From contig JAQXJR010000043.1 in the NCBI GenBank assembly GCA_029009055.1, forward strand, positions 19,450-83,449: 64,000 nucleotides of DNA. The letters run 5' to 3'. The stretch comes from Eubacteriales bacterium (lineage in GTDB: Bacteria > Bacillota > Clostridia > Peptostreptococcales > Anaerovoracaceae). The notes below the pieces were generated by a model, which saw only the letters and a program-made list of their open reading frames with translations, had not been told where the DNA came from and did no database searches. Below, one piece after another: positions 26,709 through 36,442 of the stretch (position 1 is its first letter; every line of letters begins with the position of its first letter). The position numbers were made by a program, and so were the translations under genes.

Positions 26709-27401
26709 TTATTTCATGGCAAGGATCATGCCATCCCCGAGCAAATCCTTACCGTCGTTTTCGGCTTCCGCCTCTTCCTGACCCTTCTTCACAGCGTTAT
26801 CCGCCATGAGCCTGATGTTATCGTATAGGAAATCCTTATATTCGCTGAAAGGTATCGGTTTATTCTCCAGGATCATGCTGTAGCAGGTGGAGTTTACCAT
26901 CTCCAATATAGTATAGAAGAGAAGCAAAGCGTTCTTCAACTTTATGTGAGTCTTCTCGTACAGACTTTCCAGGAATCCCTCCATGTCTATGGTCTCTTCG
27001 CCGTTCTTCTTCATTCTCTCTACGGCTTCGTCGCTCAGGAGGCCCAGAGACAGATTCTTAGATATGAAACGGAGCTCATCATGGTCATCTGATAGCTTCT
27101 TCAATATATAATCTATGACGAAAATGAGCTTGTCGGAAAATGACATGTTATCCCTGTTATGATTGAGCTCCAGTTCCTCTATCGCGTCATTAATGATACT
27201 GTTGGATTTTATGATGACCAGATCGTCTCTGAGTTCATATTTATCTTTAAAATAAAGATAGAAAGACCCCTTACTTACTCCGGCTCTCCTGGATATGCTG
27301 GAGATAGTAGTGGCTTCGACGCCGTTTACAGAAAACAGGTCATAGCCGGCTTTCAGCAGTTTCTTCCTATTTCTGCTTTTCTTAAGTTCGATCTTCGTCA
27401 T
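26709..27401 (-). CDS. TetR/AcrR family transcriptional regulator
   Basis: A 230-residue regulator. Residues 8-55 form the TetR HTH (KKLLKAGYDLFSVNGVEATT, ISSISRRAGVSKGSFYLYFK); the rest is the helical ligand and dimer domain. It is divergent from an MMPL transporter and two sets of palindromes lie on both promoters, so it most likely represses itself and the transporter unit, with release by a transported compound. ATG 27401 is preferred over a GTG nine bases upstream because GCAGGTG lies 6 bases before it. Confidence 0.9.
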   Translation of the reverse strand: MTKIELKKSRNRKKLLKAGYDLFSVNGVEATTISSISRRAGVSKGSFYLYFKDKYELRDDLVIIKSNSIINDAIEELELNHNRDNMSFSDKLIFVIDYILKKLSDDHDELRFISKNLSLGLLSDEAVERMKKNGEETIDMEGFLESLYEKTHIKLKNALLLFYTILEMVNSTCYSMILENKPIPFSEYKDFLYDNIRLMADNAVKKGQEEAEAENDGKDLLGDGMILAMK

Positions 27402-27464
27402 CAAAAACACCTGCGCAATGGAAAATATATTATTTTTACGAAATTATTAATTAATTTTAAAATC

Positions 27465-27493
27465 ATATTATCATTAAAATGACCAATGGTCAA
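27465..27493 (-). promoter_or_regulatory. tetR promoter with overlapping operator
   Basis: Minus strand TTGACC (27493-27488), 17 bases, TAATAT (27470-27465). The near-palindrome TGACCAATGGTCA (27480-27492) covers the -35, as expected for autorepression. Confidence 0.75.
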
Positions 27494-27536
27494 TAAAAAA
27501 TACATGATTAAATCCTTTGATTTGCAACGCGTTGAA

Positions 27537-27591
27537 AAAATGACCGTTAGTCAATATTGGATATTGACTAACGGTCATTTTGTGCTATTAT
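27537..27591 (+). promoter_or_regulatory. MMPL promoter with long palindromic operator
   Basis: A perfect inverted repeat with 21-base arms (27537-27557 and 27561-27581) around TGG holds TGACCGTTAGTCA and its mirror. The -35 TTGACT (27564-27569) lies inside the right arm; 16 bases later is TATTAT (27586-27591) with an extended TGC. The half-site pattern TGACC-N4-GTCA is shared with the tetR promoter site. Confidence 0.8.
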
Positions 27592-27649
27592 TATTTATGT
27601 ATTCATAACGTTTGTATAAGAAACTTTGACCGAGAGGGGAAGATTTCAG

Positions 27650-29797
27650 ATGAAAATTGGCAAGCCAGTAGTTAAATGCCGCTATATCATCCTCATCGTC
27701 TCTCTGATCCTGCTGATACCTTCAGTCATAGGAATGCGGGCGACGAGAGTCAATTATGATATGCTGACATACCTGCCTGAGGACATGGAGACCATGAAGG
27801 GGCAGAAACTTCTGCAGAAGGACTTCGGTAAGGGCGCTTTCAGCCTGATCGTGGTCGAGAACATGAAGTCGGAGCAGATAGAAAAGACAGCGTCGGATAT
27901 TAAGAAGATAGATCACGTAGAGTCTGTGATAAATCTAGAGAAGGTCATAGATCCTAACGTGCCGATTTCTATGTATCCGGAGCAGGTAAGAAAGAACTTC
28001 CATAAACAGGGCGCTACGATCCTGGCAGTCTTCTTCGATACCGACACTTCGGCAGAGCCGACGATAAACGCTATAACTCAGATAAGGAACACAGTATCTA
28101 AGAACTGTTATGTTTCAGGTATGAGCGCTCTGGTCACAGACCTTAAGGCCATGTGCGAAGCCGAGGAGGCTAAATATGTCGGTGTAGCAGTGCTTCTGGC
28201 TCTGGCAGCTATGATGCTTCTGCTGGACTCATACGTCGTACCTTTCATATTCCTTCTTAGTATAGGTGTGGCTATCCTGTTCAACATGGGATCTAACATC
28301 ATATTCGGAGAGATATCTTACATCACTAAAGCTATAGCAGCTGTACTTCAGCTGGCTGTTACCATGGACTACTCCATATTCCTATGGCACAGCTATACGG
28401 AGAATCTGGAGAAGTACGATAATAGAAACGACGCCATGGCTGCCGCTATAGATAATACTCTGGTCTCAGTGACCGGTAGCTCGGTCACGACCATAGCCGG
28501 CTTCCTGGCTCTGTGCGCCATGTCATATACCATGGGTAAGGACCTGGGATTAGTAATGGCTAAGGGCTGCCTGCTCGGCGTTATCGTCAGCGTTACGGTC
28601 CTTCCGTCCATGATCCTGCTCATGCATAAGGTCCTTATGAGGACCAGACATAAGGCTCTTCTGCCGGATGTATCCATAATAGCGGATAAGATCCTGAACC
28701 ATTACGTCATATATCTGATCATATTCGCCGTACTTCTGGTTCCAGCGATCATCGGATATAATAACGAGAATGTTATCTACGACTTCTCTAAGACAGTCGG
28801 AAGCGCTAAGACGCTGCCGGCAGATCAGACCAGATTCCTTACAGCTAATGAGAAGCTGAGGAAGGACTTTAATATAGAGACTACTCACATGATCATAGCG
28901 GACGCGGACCTCTCGGCTAAGGATGGAGCCGTTATGAGTAAAGACATAGAAGATGTCGATGGGGTCCAGACCGTGCTTGGCATAGACGCCCTCACGGGTG
29001 GAACGATACCTCGTGAGATCCTGCCTCAGGAGCTTACGGATTCCCTGATCGCTAAGGGACACCAGCTGATAATGGTGAATTCTTCATATAAAGTCTCAAC
29101 AGACGAATGTAACAAGCAGATAGATAAGATAAATCAGATCGTAGCTAAATACGATAAGACAGCTAAGGTAATTGGAGAGGGACCTGCGACTAAGGATCTG
29201 ATAAACCTGACCAGTAAGGACTTTAAGGTAGTAAGCTGGATATCTATAGCCGCGGTATTCGTTATCATACTGCTGGTATTGAGATCATTCTCGCTGCCAT
29301 TCATCCTGGTAGCTGTCATAGAGTTCGCTATATATATCAACCTGGGCATACCAGGGTATACGCACCTGGAACTGCCTTTCATAGTGCCTGTACTCATAAG
29401 TACTATCCAGCTCGGTTCTACTGTAGACTACGCGATCTTGTTCACGACGAGGTTTAAGACAGAGAGGATAGCCGGACACACCAAGCATGAATCCATAGAG
29501 ATAGCGGCTAAAACATGTATACCTTCTATCCTGGTGAGCGCTCTCGGTTTCTTCGCCGCGACGTTCGGCGTAGCCGTATACTCTAATATTGAGATCATAA
29601 GCACACTTTGCAGCATGATGGCCAGAGGCGCGCTCATAAGTATGATTTGCGTTATACTGGTGCTCCCTGCTTTGCTGATGGCATTAGATAAAGTTATATG
29701 TAAGACGACTAACGGCATGCGTGATATATATAAGAGAGATGCTGAACAAGCGGATGCTCCTGCTGGGCAGCTGATCGGAGGGAATGAAAATGAATAA
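27650..29797 (+). CDS. MMPL/RND-family transporter
   Basis: A 715-residue membrane protein with two repeats, each one membrane helix, an extracellular loop of about 140 residues and five to six helices; the first helix is IILIVSLILLIPSVIG (about 11-28). The GxxxDY-type charged signatures of the family appear as QLAVTMDYSIFLWHSYTE and QLGSTVDYAILFTTRFK, placing it among MmpL-like proton-driven exporters of lipids or hydrophobic compounds. ATG 27650 is chosen because GAGGGGAAG lies 7 bases upstream. Its 3' end overlaps the next gene, and a TetR repressor is divergent, so it is probably an inducible efflux or envelope-lipid system. Confidence 0.9.
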   Translation: MKIGKPVVKCRYIILIVSLILLIPSVIGMRATRVNYDMLTYLPEDMETMKGQKLLQKDFGKGAFSLIVVENMKSEQIEKTASDIKKIDHVESVINLEKVIDPNVPISMYPEQVRKNFHKQGATILAVFFDTDTSAEPTINAITQIRNTVSKNCYVSGMSALVTDLKAMCEAEEAKYVGVAVLLALAAMMLLLDSYVVPFIFLLSIGVAILFNMGSNIIFGEISYITKAIAAVLQLAVTMDYSIFLWHSYTENLEKYDNRNDAMAAAIDNTLVSVTGSSVTTIAGFLALCAMSYTMGKDLGLVMAKGCLLGVIVSVTVLPSMILLMHKVLMRTRHKALLPDVSIIADKILNHYVIYLIIFAVLLVPAIIGYNNENVIYDFSKTVGSAKTLPADQTRFLTANEKLRKDFNIETTHMIIADADLSAKDGAVMSKDIEDVDGVQTVLGIDALTGGTIPREILPQELTDSLIAKGHQLIMVNSSYKVSTDECNKQIDKINQIVAKYDKTAKVIGEGPATKDLINLTSKDFKVVSWISIAAVFVIILLVLRSFSLPFILVAVIEFAIYINLGIPGYTHLELPFIVPVLISTIQLGSTVDYAILFTTRFKTERIAGHTKHESIEIAAKTCIPSILVSALGFFAATFGVAVYSNIEIISTLCSMMARGALISMICVILVLPALLMALDKVICKTTNGMRDIYKRDAEQADAPAGQLIGGNENE

Positions 29798-32105
29798 TCT
29801 CATTAAGAATAATTATAAGAAAATCATTGCTGGAGCTCTGGCTGTTGCTATGGTCGGTGGATCGGCAGCTGTATATACAGCTAGAAGCACATCTTACGCG
29901 GATGAAGATAACGGTACTCAGAAGGAATTCGAGCAGGCGGCGAATAATCTGATAAACAGCGCCAACTCCTCGGACGACGAGCTTTCTAAGGAAGAGACTA
30001 CATACGCTGTCCTGAACGCGGATGGTTCGACTAAGAAGGTCTACGTTAATGAATGGCTGAAGAACGGAACGGATGACGCGGTAATCGATGATTACACCAC
30101 ACTGAAGGATTTTAAGAACATATCCGGGGATGAGGAATACACTACGAGTGGGAATTCTGTCACCTGGCACGCTAATGGTAAGGATATTAAGTATCAGGCG
30201 TCTTACACGGGAAAGCTTCCTGTGACTGTTAAAGTCACATATTATCTGAACGGTAAGAAGACAGACCCGGATAAGATGGCTGGGAAGAGCGGTGATGTGG
30301 AGATCCATTTCAGCTATGATGTGAATGAGTCCAGGACTGTATTGAGTTCCGGCTCTTCATATAACTTAAAGCAGCCTTATGCGGTAGTCAGCGGACTTAT
30401 GCTGGATACGAATGACTTCTCAGACGTATCTATAAATTCAGGGAAAATCGTAGAACAGGGTAATAATGACTTCGTCGTAGGTCTGGCTTTCCCAGAGATG
30501 AATGAGAACCTCGACATATCTAAGTCCAGCGTGGACATTCCCGATGAGGTAGTCGTAAGGGCTCAGACATCTGATTTTCATATAGACGGGACATATAGTG
30601 TGGCCATGACAGGGCTTTTCAGTGACATAGACACATCATCAGCTGACAGTGTTAAAGCTAAGATGAATGAGCTTGAAAACGGATTAGATGAGCTGTCTAA
30701 GGCTTCTGAGAAGTTAGTTAAGGGCTCTGATGAACTGGCTGACGGAGCCGCTAAGCTGGCTAAGGGTTCTAAGAAGCTTTACGCCGGAACGGATGAGGCT
30801 TTCGGCCAGGTCGATAAAATTAATAAAGAATTCCAGACACTGGCGCCTAACCTGATTAAAACGGCTCAGGGTGTAGATAAGCTGGAGAAGCAGCTTAATG
30901 ACGGTCTCACACAGCTTAACGACGGCGCCTCTCAGCTCAGCACGGGCCTTAAGCAGCTCAGCGCCAACAGTAAGGCTATAAACGATGGATCAGACCAGAT
31001 AGAGACAGCTATATTTAAGTCCGCTTCAGATCAGCTGCAGAAAGCTACAGGTATTAATAACATATCACTCGACAGATCTAATTATAAGCAGGTCATAGAA
31101 GGAATCCCGTCTGCTGCCGTAAAACAGGCTGTAGAGACTATAAGAGCTCAGATAAAGCAGGCTGCGCCTGATTCTACAGAATCTGATCAGAATCTGATCA
31201 TGTCTATGGCTTATATGATGAACCCGACTAGTATGAAGGAAATCACAGCTGATATCCAGAAGGCCAGTAAGGAAGCTCAGGAGGCGGCTTTCGTAGGGAA
31301 CGCCGCAGCAAACGCTGAATATCAGAAGGCTGCTGTGGCGATCATTAAGGCTAAGGGAGGAACTCCTGATGAGAACACTATTATTGCTTACTGCACAGCT
31401 ATGGCTGTAGCGGGCAGCACAGATTCGACGGTGTTCGGATCCGATCAGGTAAAGGCTAAGGTAAAAGAACTCCTTAATGCGGCGGAAGACGCTAAGGTGG
31501 CTCAGCAGAACACAGCTGCTAACGTTCAGGCTTTAGGAGCTTTAGCTGTACAGCTTAAACAGCTTGAGACAGGTAAGACCGCTGAACAGACTTCCGCGGA
31601 ACTTCAGGCAGTAGAGAAGCAGCTCGACAGTGTCGTTACATATGTTAATGGAGTAAAGACATATACAGCAGGTGTAGATTCCGCTTATAAGGGGAGCACA
31701 CAGCTCCTGTCAGGGATCCAGGACGCTACGAAGAAAGTCGATAACGGTCTCGGTAAGTTCAATACATATTACAACAAATTCAAGAAATATATCCCTCAGA
31801 TCCCTGGGTATGCCAATAAGTTCGATAAGGGCATGAAGCAGATAAACGACGGAGCAGAGCAGGTATCAGATGGTTCCGCTAAACTTTCTAAGGGAGCGGA
31901 TAAGCTGGCTGAAGGTATGAGTAAGTTCGATAAAGATGGAATACAGAAGCTGGTCAACTCCCTCGACACTAAGGACCTGGAGAAGGTATCCAACAGGTTC
32001 AGAGCTCTGGCTGACGCGTCTAAGGATCCTGTATTCGTCGGAGGTAAGCTCAGCAGCATGCCTGGTAGCAGTAAGATCGTATTCAAGACAGCTGAGATAA
32101 AATAA
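29790..32105 (+). CDS. Exported repeat-rich protein partnered with the MMPL transporter
   Basis: A 771-residue protein with one N-terminal signal/anchor (IIAGALAVAMVGGSAAVYTA) and no other clear membrane helix. Residues 280-420 and 680-740 are rich in the repeating pattern (D/K)GA-x-x-L-x-x-G, such as GSDELADGAAKLAKGSKKL and NDGASQLSTGLKQL, the heptad-like repeats known from YhgE/Pip and MMPL-associated proteins, which form long extracellular coils. The stop of the MMPL gene overlaps its start (ATGAATAA); ATG 29790 has GGAGGG 7 bases upstream and is preferred over ATG 29784. Function unknown; likely an extracellular companion of the transporter. Confidence 0.82.
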   Translation: MNNLIKNNYKKIIAGALAVAMVGGSAAVYTARSTSYADEDNGTQKEFEQAANNLINSANSSDDELSKEETTYAVLNADGSTKKVYVNEWLKNGTDDAVIDDYTTLKDFKNISGDEEYTTSGNSVTWHANGKDIKYQASYTGKLPVTVKVTYYLNGKKTDPDKMAGKSGDVEIHFSYDVNESRTVLSSGSSYNLKQPYAVVSGLMLDTNDFSDVSINSGKIVEQGNNDFVVGLAFPEMNENLDISKSSVDIPDEVVVRAQTSDFHIDGTYSVAMTGLFSDIDTSSADSVKAKMNELENGLDELSKASEKLVKGSDELADGAAKLAKGSKKLYAGTDEAFGQVDKINKEFQTLAPNLIKTAQGVDKLEKQLNDGLTQLNDGASQLSTGLKQLSANSKAINDGSDQIETAIFKSASDQLQKATGINNISLDRSNYKQVIEGIPSAAVKQAVETIRAQIKQAAPDSTESDQNLIMSMAYMMNPTSMKEITADIQKASKEAQEAAFVGNAAANAEYQKAAVAIIKAKGGTPDENTIIAYCTAMAVAGSTDSTVFGSDQVKAKVKELLNAAEDAKVAQQNTAANVQALGALAVQLKQLETGKTAEQTSAELQAVEKQLDSVVTYVNGVKTYTAGVDSAYKGSTQLLSGIQDATKKVDNGLGKFNTYYNKFKKYIPQIPGYANKFDKGMKQINDGAEQVSDGSAKLSKGADKLAEGMSKFDKDGIQKLVNSLDTKDLEKVSNRFRALADASKDPVFVGGKLSSMPGSSKIVFKTAEIK

Positions 32106-32113
32106 GCTGCGGG

Positions 32114-32134
32114 GAAATTAGCTCAATTTCCCAC
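32114..32134 (+). repeat. Perfect hairpin after the MMPL unit
   Basis: GGGAAATT and AATTTCCC arms around AGCTC, with no T-run afterwards; probably a 3' RNA hairpin. Confidence 0.5.
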
Positions 32135-32201
32135 TGATGGAGAAGTGAGCGAATAAAAAACATTTTTCCAAATAAATGAGCAAACAAAAAAACATTTTTG
32201 T

Positions 32202-32233
32202 GGAGCCGGCGGTTTGCCCGGCTCCGTTTTTTT
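32202..32233 (+). terminator. Terminator of the MMPL unit
   Basis: Stem GGAGCCGG (32202-32209)/CCGGCTCC (32218-32225) followed by GTTTTTTT. Confidence 0.9.
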
Positions 32234-32509
32234 ACGCGAAAAAATGCCGGTAATGGCTCAGAGAGGCGGGAAGAAGACTGTTTGCTAAGGGATAGATAAT
32301 GAATTCGAGAAAAATTCAGAAAATGAGCTTTGTTTTAGAATATATATAAATATTCAGAATTTTAGGACACAACTCAACAAATGTTTAAGTGCACAAAATT
32401 ATACAAAAAAATTAGTGGATTTATATTAAAAAACACTTGTAATATGAAAAACAATGTATTAGAATCGTAGCTGTAGCGTGAAGGAATTGTGAAACCAATG
32501 GAGGGAATC
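32234..32509 (+). other. AT-rich gene-free interval before the 32.5-kb gene
   Basis: About 275 bases, strongly AT-rich from 32330 on, with no frame I can support. TTGTAA and TATTAG near 32440-32463 are promoter-like but badly spaced. Confidence 0.45.
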
Positions 32510-33100
32510 GTGAAGGCAGAGAAATATCTGGACAGGACACTTGCTAAGTATGCTCAGATGTACGACATTTTCGAGTCTTACGATTTCGCCGGAAAAACAT
32601 TTCCGGCTTATGCTTATTTCTCCCAGCACGGAGAGAAATATGTGCTTTCTAAGAAGGCGCAGCTATGGCAGGTGAATGGTTTCGAGCATGTGCTCTTCGT
32701 TATGAAAGACAGGCTGACATCTGAAGATGTTAAGTGGTCCAGGGATCTTATGGCAGACCATATGGCTCCTATTCTGGTATGTAAGGGGAATAAATATCCG
32801 GAGAAGGACCACATGGTATCTAATCTGACGGTCGTCTTTATTTCAGATAAGACACCTGACGAGGAGACCAGGAAACAGATTAAGAGCTTCAGCTACGATA
32901 AAGGGTATCTGTTCTCTTTCAGGGGACATGTAGACGGCAGAATAGTCTGCTGCGACATGGAAGCTGAGGACGTATATACGAACCGCGCCGGTAAGCAGCT
33001 TAAGAAGTCCTTCTTAAGTACTTTCAGCGAGGTGGAGAAGAATCTTAAGGGGTATTCAGATATAAAGGCTGAAATTTATCATACGGGGACAGATGTTTAA
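32510..33100 (+). CDS. Unknown protein upstream of cstA
   Basis: A 196-residue soluble-looking protein with no signal peptide or membrane helix that I do not recognise. It has alternating beta-strand-like segments (HVLFVMKDRL, LTVVFISDKT, YLFSFRGHVDGRIVCCDME). GTG 32510 is preferred (GGAGG five bases upstream); ATG 32498 or GTG 32489 would add 4 or 7 residues. It ends 119 bases before cstA; that gap holds two copies of GGAGAGTTCT and AT-rich promoter-like sequence, so cotranscription is uncertain. Confidence 0.75.
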   Translation: MKAEKYLDRTLAKYAQMYDIFESYDFAGKTFPAYAYFSQHGEKYVLSKKAQLWQVNGFEHVLFVMKDRLTSEDVKWSRDLMADHMAPILVCKGNKYPEKDHMVSNLTVVFISDKTPDEETRKQIKSFSYDKGYLFSFRGHVDGRIVCCDMEAEDVYTNRAGKQLKKSFLSTFSEVEKNLKGYSDIKAEIYHTGTDV

Positions 33101-33219
33101 GGCGTCGGCGGAGAGTTCTCACGGGGGAGAGTTCTTCGCGGGACGCGGATCCATAAGATAATAATAATTGAGAGATTATTTATTATATATTTATTATCAT
33201 CTATTAAGGAGGAATTATT

Positions 33220-34998
33220 ATGAACGCAGCATTATTACTTATACTTGCAGCCGCGGCGCTCATCTGCGGTTACATGTTTTATGGTAAGTGGCTGGAGAAG
33301 ACATGGGGGATCGATCCTGACAGACCGACTCCTGCGCACGAATTAGAGGACGGAGTTGACTACGTTCCTGCTAAGACGCCAGTACTTATGGGACACCACT
33401 TCTCATCCATCGCCGGAGCCGGCCCTATAAACGGACCTATTCAGGCAGCCGTATTCGGATGGGTTCCTGTAGTTCTTTGGGTACTGGTAGGAGGAATCTT
33501 CTTCGGAGCTGTCCATGATTTCGGAGCTTTATTCGCGTCAGTCCGTCACAGAGGACAGTCCATCGGAGTCGTAATCGAAGATACTATGGGTAAGGGAGCT
33601 AAGCGTCTCTTCATCTTCTTCGCTTATCTGACTCTGCTTCTGGTAGTAGCCGCATTCAGCTCTATCGTAGCCAGCACATTCGGAAATACTAACGCGGCAG
33701 GCGCTCCTATTACAGGAAAAGCACTCGCTGCGAACGAGACCACAGCTATGATCTCACTTCTGTTCATCGTCCTGGCTATCATATTCGGTATCCTGGTTTA
33801 CAGAAAGAACACACCGCTGAGCGTAGGTACAGCTATCGGTATCGTAGGTATCTGCGTAATCGTAGCTCTCGGACTTAACTGGCATCCACTTTCATTCTCA
33901 TATAACGTATGGATGGTAGTTATCGGAGCATATATCCTTATCGCGTCCGTTACTCCTGTATGGATCCTGCTTCAGCCTAGAGATTATCTGAGCTCATTCC
34001 TGCTCTACTTCATGATGGGCGTAGCTGCCGTAGGTATCATTGGTTCAGCCATCATGGGTAAGGGAGCTATAAACATGCCTGCTTTCAACGGCTGGAGCCA
34101 CCCTACATCTAACGGACTGTTCACGACAGGAACTATTTTCCCTGCTTTGTTCATCACTATTGCCTGCGGAGCTATTTCCGGATTCCATTCACTGGTATCT
34201 TCCGGAACTACAGCTAAGCAGATAGATAATGAGTCTAACGCTCGTCCTATCGGTTACGGAGCTATGCTTATTGAGTCTCTGCTCGCTGTTATCTCCGTAT
34301 GCGCTATCTCATTCGTTTGGAAGGAAGCTAACGCCGGAGCCATCGCTTCACCTACAGCTGTATTCGCTCTCGGTATTTCTGAGATGGTAGGAACATTTGT
34401 TCCTTCAGCTCATGTAGTTAACGTAACATACAGTATGCTGGTACTGGCAGTATCCGTATTCTGCCTGACATCACTCGACACATCTACGAGACTGGCTCGT
34501 TACATGTTCCAGGAATTCTGGCTCGAGGGTGATGAGACACCTGAAACAGTTACAGGATTTAAGAAGGTACTCGTTAATCCAGTAGTAGCTACACTTATCA
34601 CAGTTGTCATCGGTGTTTCCCTCGGACTCACAGGATACACTAAGATCTGGCCTCTGTTCGGAGCTTCCAACCAGCTGCTCGCGGCTATCGGACTCCTGGC
34701 AGTATGCACATGGCTCGGTAAGATCGGCAGAAATAATAAGATGTTCTACATCCCTATGGTATTCATGCTCGTAGTAACACTTACATCACTGTCACAGACC
34801 ATCATCGCTAAGGCTAAGGCTCTCGGACTCCCATCCGAACAGCTCGCTGCTCTGGGAACAGATAAGGTCACGATCACTATGCAGCTGGTACTCGCTGTAC
34901 TGCTCGTAGTATGCGCTGTACTCCTGGCAATCACAGCATTTAAGACTCTCGTTAAACAGCACGCCGAGAAGAAAGCCGGCGCTGCTCAGGAAGCTTAA
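33220..34998 (+). CDS. cstA: Carbon starvation protein CstA family transporter
   Basis: A 592-residue, highly hydrophobic protein with about 15 membrane helices. The CstA core is visible: GHHFSSIAGAGPINGPIQAA, VGGIFFGAVHDFGALFASVRHRG, SGFHSLVSSGTTAKQI and TSLDTSTRLARYMFQEF. Known relatives import peptides (E. coli CstA) or pyruvate (BtsT/YjiY). AAGGAGG lies 7 bases before the ATG. Codon use is very biased, suggesting high expression. No histidine-kinase regulator is adjacent. Confidence 0.93.
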   Translation: MNAALLLILAAAALICGYMFYGKWLEKTWGIDPDRPTPAHELEDGVDYVPAKTPVLMGHHFSSIAGAGPINGPIQAAVFGWVPVVLWVLVGGIFFGAVHDFGALFASVRHRGQSIGVVIEDTMGKGAKRLFIFFAYLTLLLVVAAFSSIVASTFGNTNAAGAPITGKALAANETTAMISLLFIVLAIIFGILVYRKNTPLSVGTAIGIVGICVIVALGLNWHPLSFSYNVWMVVIGAYILIASVTPVWILLQPRDYLSSFLLYFMMGVAAVGIIGSAIMGKGAINMPAFNGWSHPTSNGLFTTGTIFPALFITIACGAISGFHSLVSSGTTAKQIDNESNARPIGYGAMLIESLLAVISVCAISFVWKEANAGAIASPTAVFALGISEMVGTFVPSAHVVNVTYSMLVLAVSVFCLTSLDTSTRLARYMFQEFWLEGDETPETVTGFKKVLVNPVVATLITVVIGVSLGLTGYTKIWPLFGASNQLLAAIGLLAVCTWLGKIGRNNKMFYIPMVFMLVVTLTSLSQTIIAKAKALGLPSEQLAALGTDKVTITMQLVLAVLLVVCAVLLAITAFKTLVKQHAEKKAGAAQEA

Positions 34999-35055
34999 AT
35001 CTATAAGCAGCATAGAAGTCTGATTTATAATCTATAAGATTTCAGAAGGCCTGCT

Positions 35056-35107
35056 CCTGCCGTTATTCCTGGATCTGGAAATCCGGGAGCGGCAGGGCGG
35101 GTCTTTT
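35056..35107 (+). terminator. cstA terminator
   Basis: CCTGCCG (35056-35062)/CGGCAGG (35090-35096) with an inner CCTGGAT/ATCCGGG fold, followed after GCGGG by TCTTTTT. Confidence 0.75.
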
Positions 35108-35119
35108 TATATTTTCTCA

Positions 35120-35148
35120 TTGAAGGGAGGGCTAAATGCCGTTATAAT
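35120..35148 (+). promoter_or_regulatory. serA promoter
   Basis: TTGAAG (35120-35125), 17 bases, TATAAT (35143-35148). Confidence 0.78.
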
Positions 35149-35190
35149 GGGAAAAGTACTAGTGTTTTCAATAGTTAAGGAGAATCCAGG

Positions 35191-36354
35191 ATGTATAAAT
35201 ATAAATGTCTGAACGCTATTTCCAGCGCCATAAATACGGTATTTGACGATCAGTATGAACCGACAGAGGACATGGACCAGGCTGATGCCATAATCGTTAG
35301 AAGCGCTAAGATGCATGACTTCGAGTTTTCTGACGACCTTCTGGCTATAGCCAGAGCCGGAGTCGGCGTTAATAACATTCCTCTCGAGAGGTGCGCTGAG
35401 CAGGGTATCGTAGTATTCAACGCTCCGGGAGCTAACGCTAATGGCGTTAAAGAGCTGGTAATAGCTTCTCTCATAAATGGAGCTAGGAATATTCCTGACG
35501 CTATCAGGTGGGTGAAGGATAACGCTGATGATCCTGACCTGGCTAAGGATGTCGAGAAAGGTAAGAAGAAATACGTAGGAACAGAGATTAAGGGTAAATC
35601 ACTGGGCGTCATCGGTTTAGGCGCTATAGGCGGCATGGTAGCTAACGCTGCTGATGTGCTGGGCATGAACGTTTACGGTGTAGACCCATTCCTGTCCGTA
35701 AGAAATGCTCTGTCCCTTTCCAGGAACGTAAGAGTGCTCAGGTCCAGAGACGAGCTTTACGGGGTCTCAGATTTCATCACTGTTCATCTTCACCTGACAG
35801 ATGAGACCAGAGGCATGATAGATAAGGACGCGTTCGAATCCATGAACGACGGTGTCATTCTGCTTAACTTCTCCAGAGGCGAGGTAGTGGACGAACAGGC
35901 TCTGGCTGACGCGCTTGAGTCAGGTAAGGTCAGAAAGTATGTTACTGACTTCGCCGACCCTGAAATCATGAAGCTTCCTAACGTAATAGCTACTCCGCAT
36001 CTGGGAGCTTCTACGACAGAGGCTGAAGTAAACTGCGCTATAATGGCGGCTGAGGAGCTCAGAGATTACCTGGAGAACGGAAACATCACGAATTCTGTTA
36101 ATTTCCCTGCCTGCAACGCCGGCGTCTGCAGATCTAAGGGCAGGATCACTGTGGCTCATAAGAACACTCCGGCTATGCTTAATAAGTTCACTAAGGTATT
36201 CTCAGACGAGAACATAAACATAGCCAACATGACTAACCAGACCCGCGGCGACTACGCTTACTGCATATTCGACATAGACTCAGAAACAACAGATCTTCTC
36301 ATAGACGACCTGAAGGCTATAGATGGAGTCATCAGAGTCCGCAAAATAAAATAA
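35191..36354 (+). CDS. serA: D-3-phosphoglycerate dehydrogenase
   Basis: A 387-residue enzyme for the first step of serine synthesis. D-2-hydroxyacid dehydrogenase domains show IARAGVGVNNIPLERC, the NAD loop LGVIGLGAIGGMVANAA, the catalytic Arg in NFSRGEVVDEQAL, the Glu region and the His in TPHLGASTTEAE. A C-terminal ACT domain (about 315-387, VFSDENINIANMTNQTRGD) probably binds serine. It is the short form lacking the intervening ASB domain. AAGGAGA precedes ATG by 7 bases. serC is not here. Confidence 0.93.
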   Translation: MYKYKCLNAISSAINTVFDDQYEPTEDMDQADAIIVRSAKMHDFEFSDDLLAIARAGVGVNNIPLERCAEQGIVVFNAPGANANGVKELVIASLINGARNIPDAIRWVKDNADDPDLAKDVEKGKKKYVGTEIKGKSLGVIGLGAIGGMVANAADVLGMNVYGVDPFLSVRNALSLSRNVRVLRSRDELYGVSDFITVHLHLTDETRGMIDKDAFESMNDGVILLNFSRGEVVDEQALADALESGKVRKYVTDFADPEIMKLPNVIATPHLGASTTEAEVNCAIMAAEELRDYLENGNITNSVNFPACNAGVCRSKGRITVAHKNTPAMLNKFTKVFSDENINIANMTNQTRGDYAYCIFDIDSETTDLLIDDLKAIDGVIRVRKIK

Positions 36355-36381
36355 CCGGATATATCTTTATAAGAGGATCAT

Positions 36382-36417
36382 AAAAGAGCTGAATTTTTCG
36401 GAATTTAGCTCTTTTTT
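36382..36417 (+). terminator. serA terminator
   Basis: 14-bp arms (36382-36395 and 36402-36415, one G-T pair) around TTTCGG with a T-run at the end. Confidence 0.9.
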
Positions 36418-36442
36418 GTGAAAAAGTCGAAAAATGTTTATA

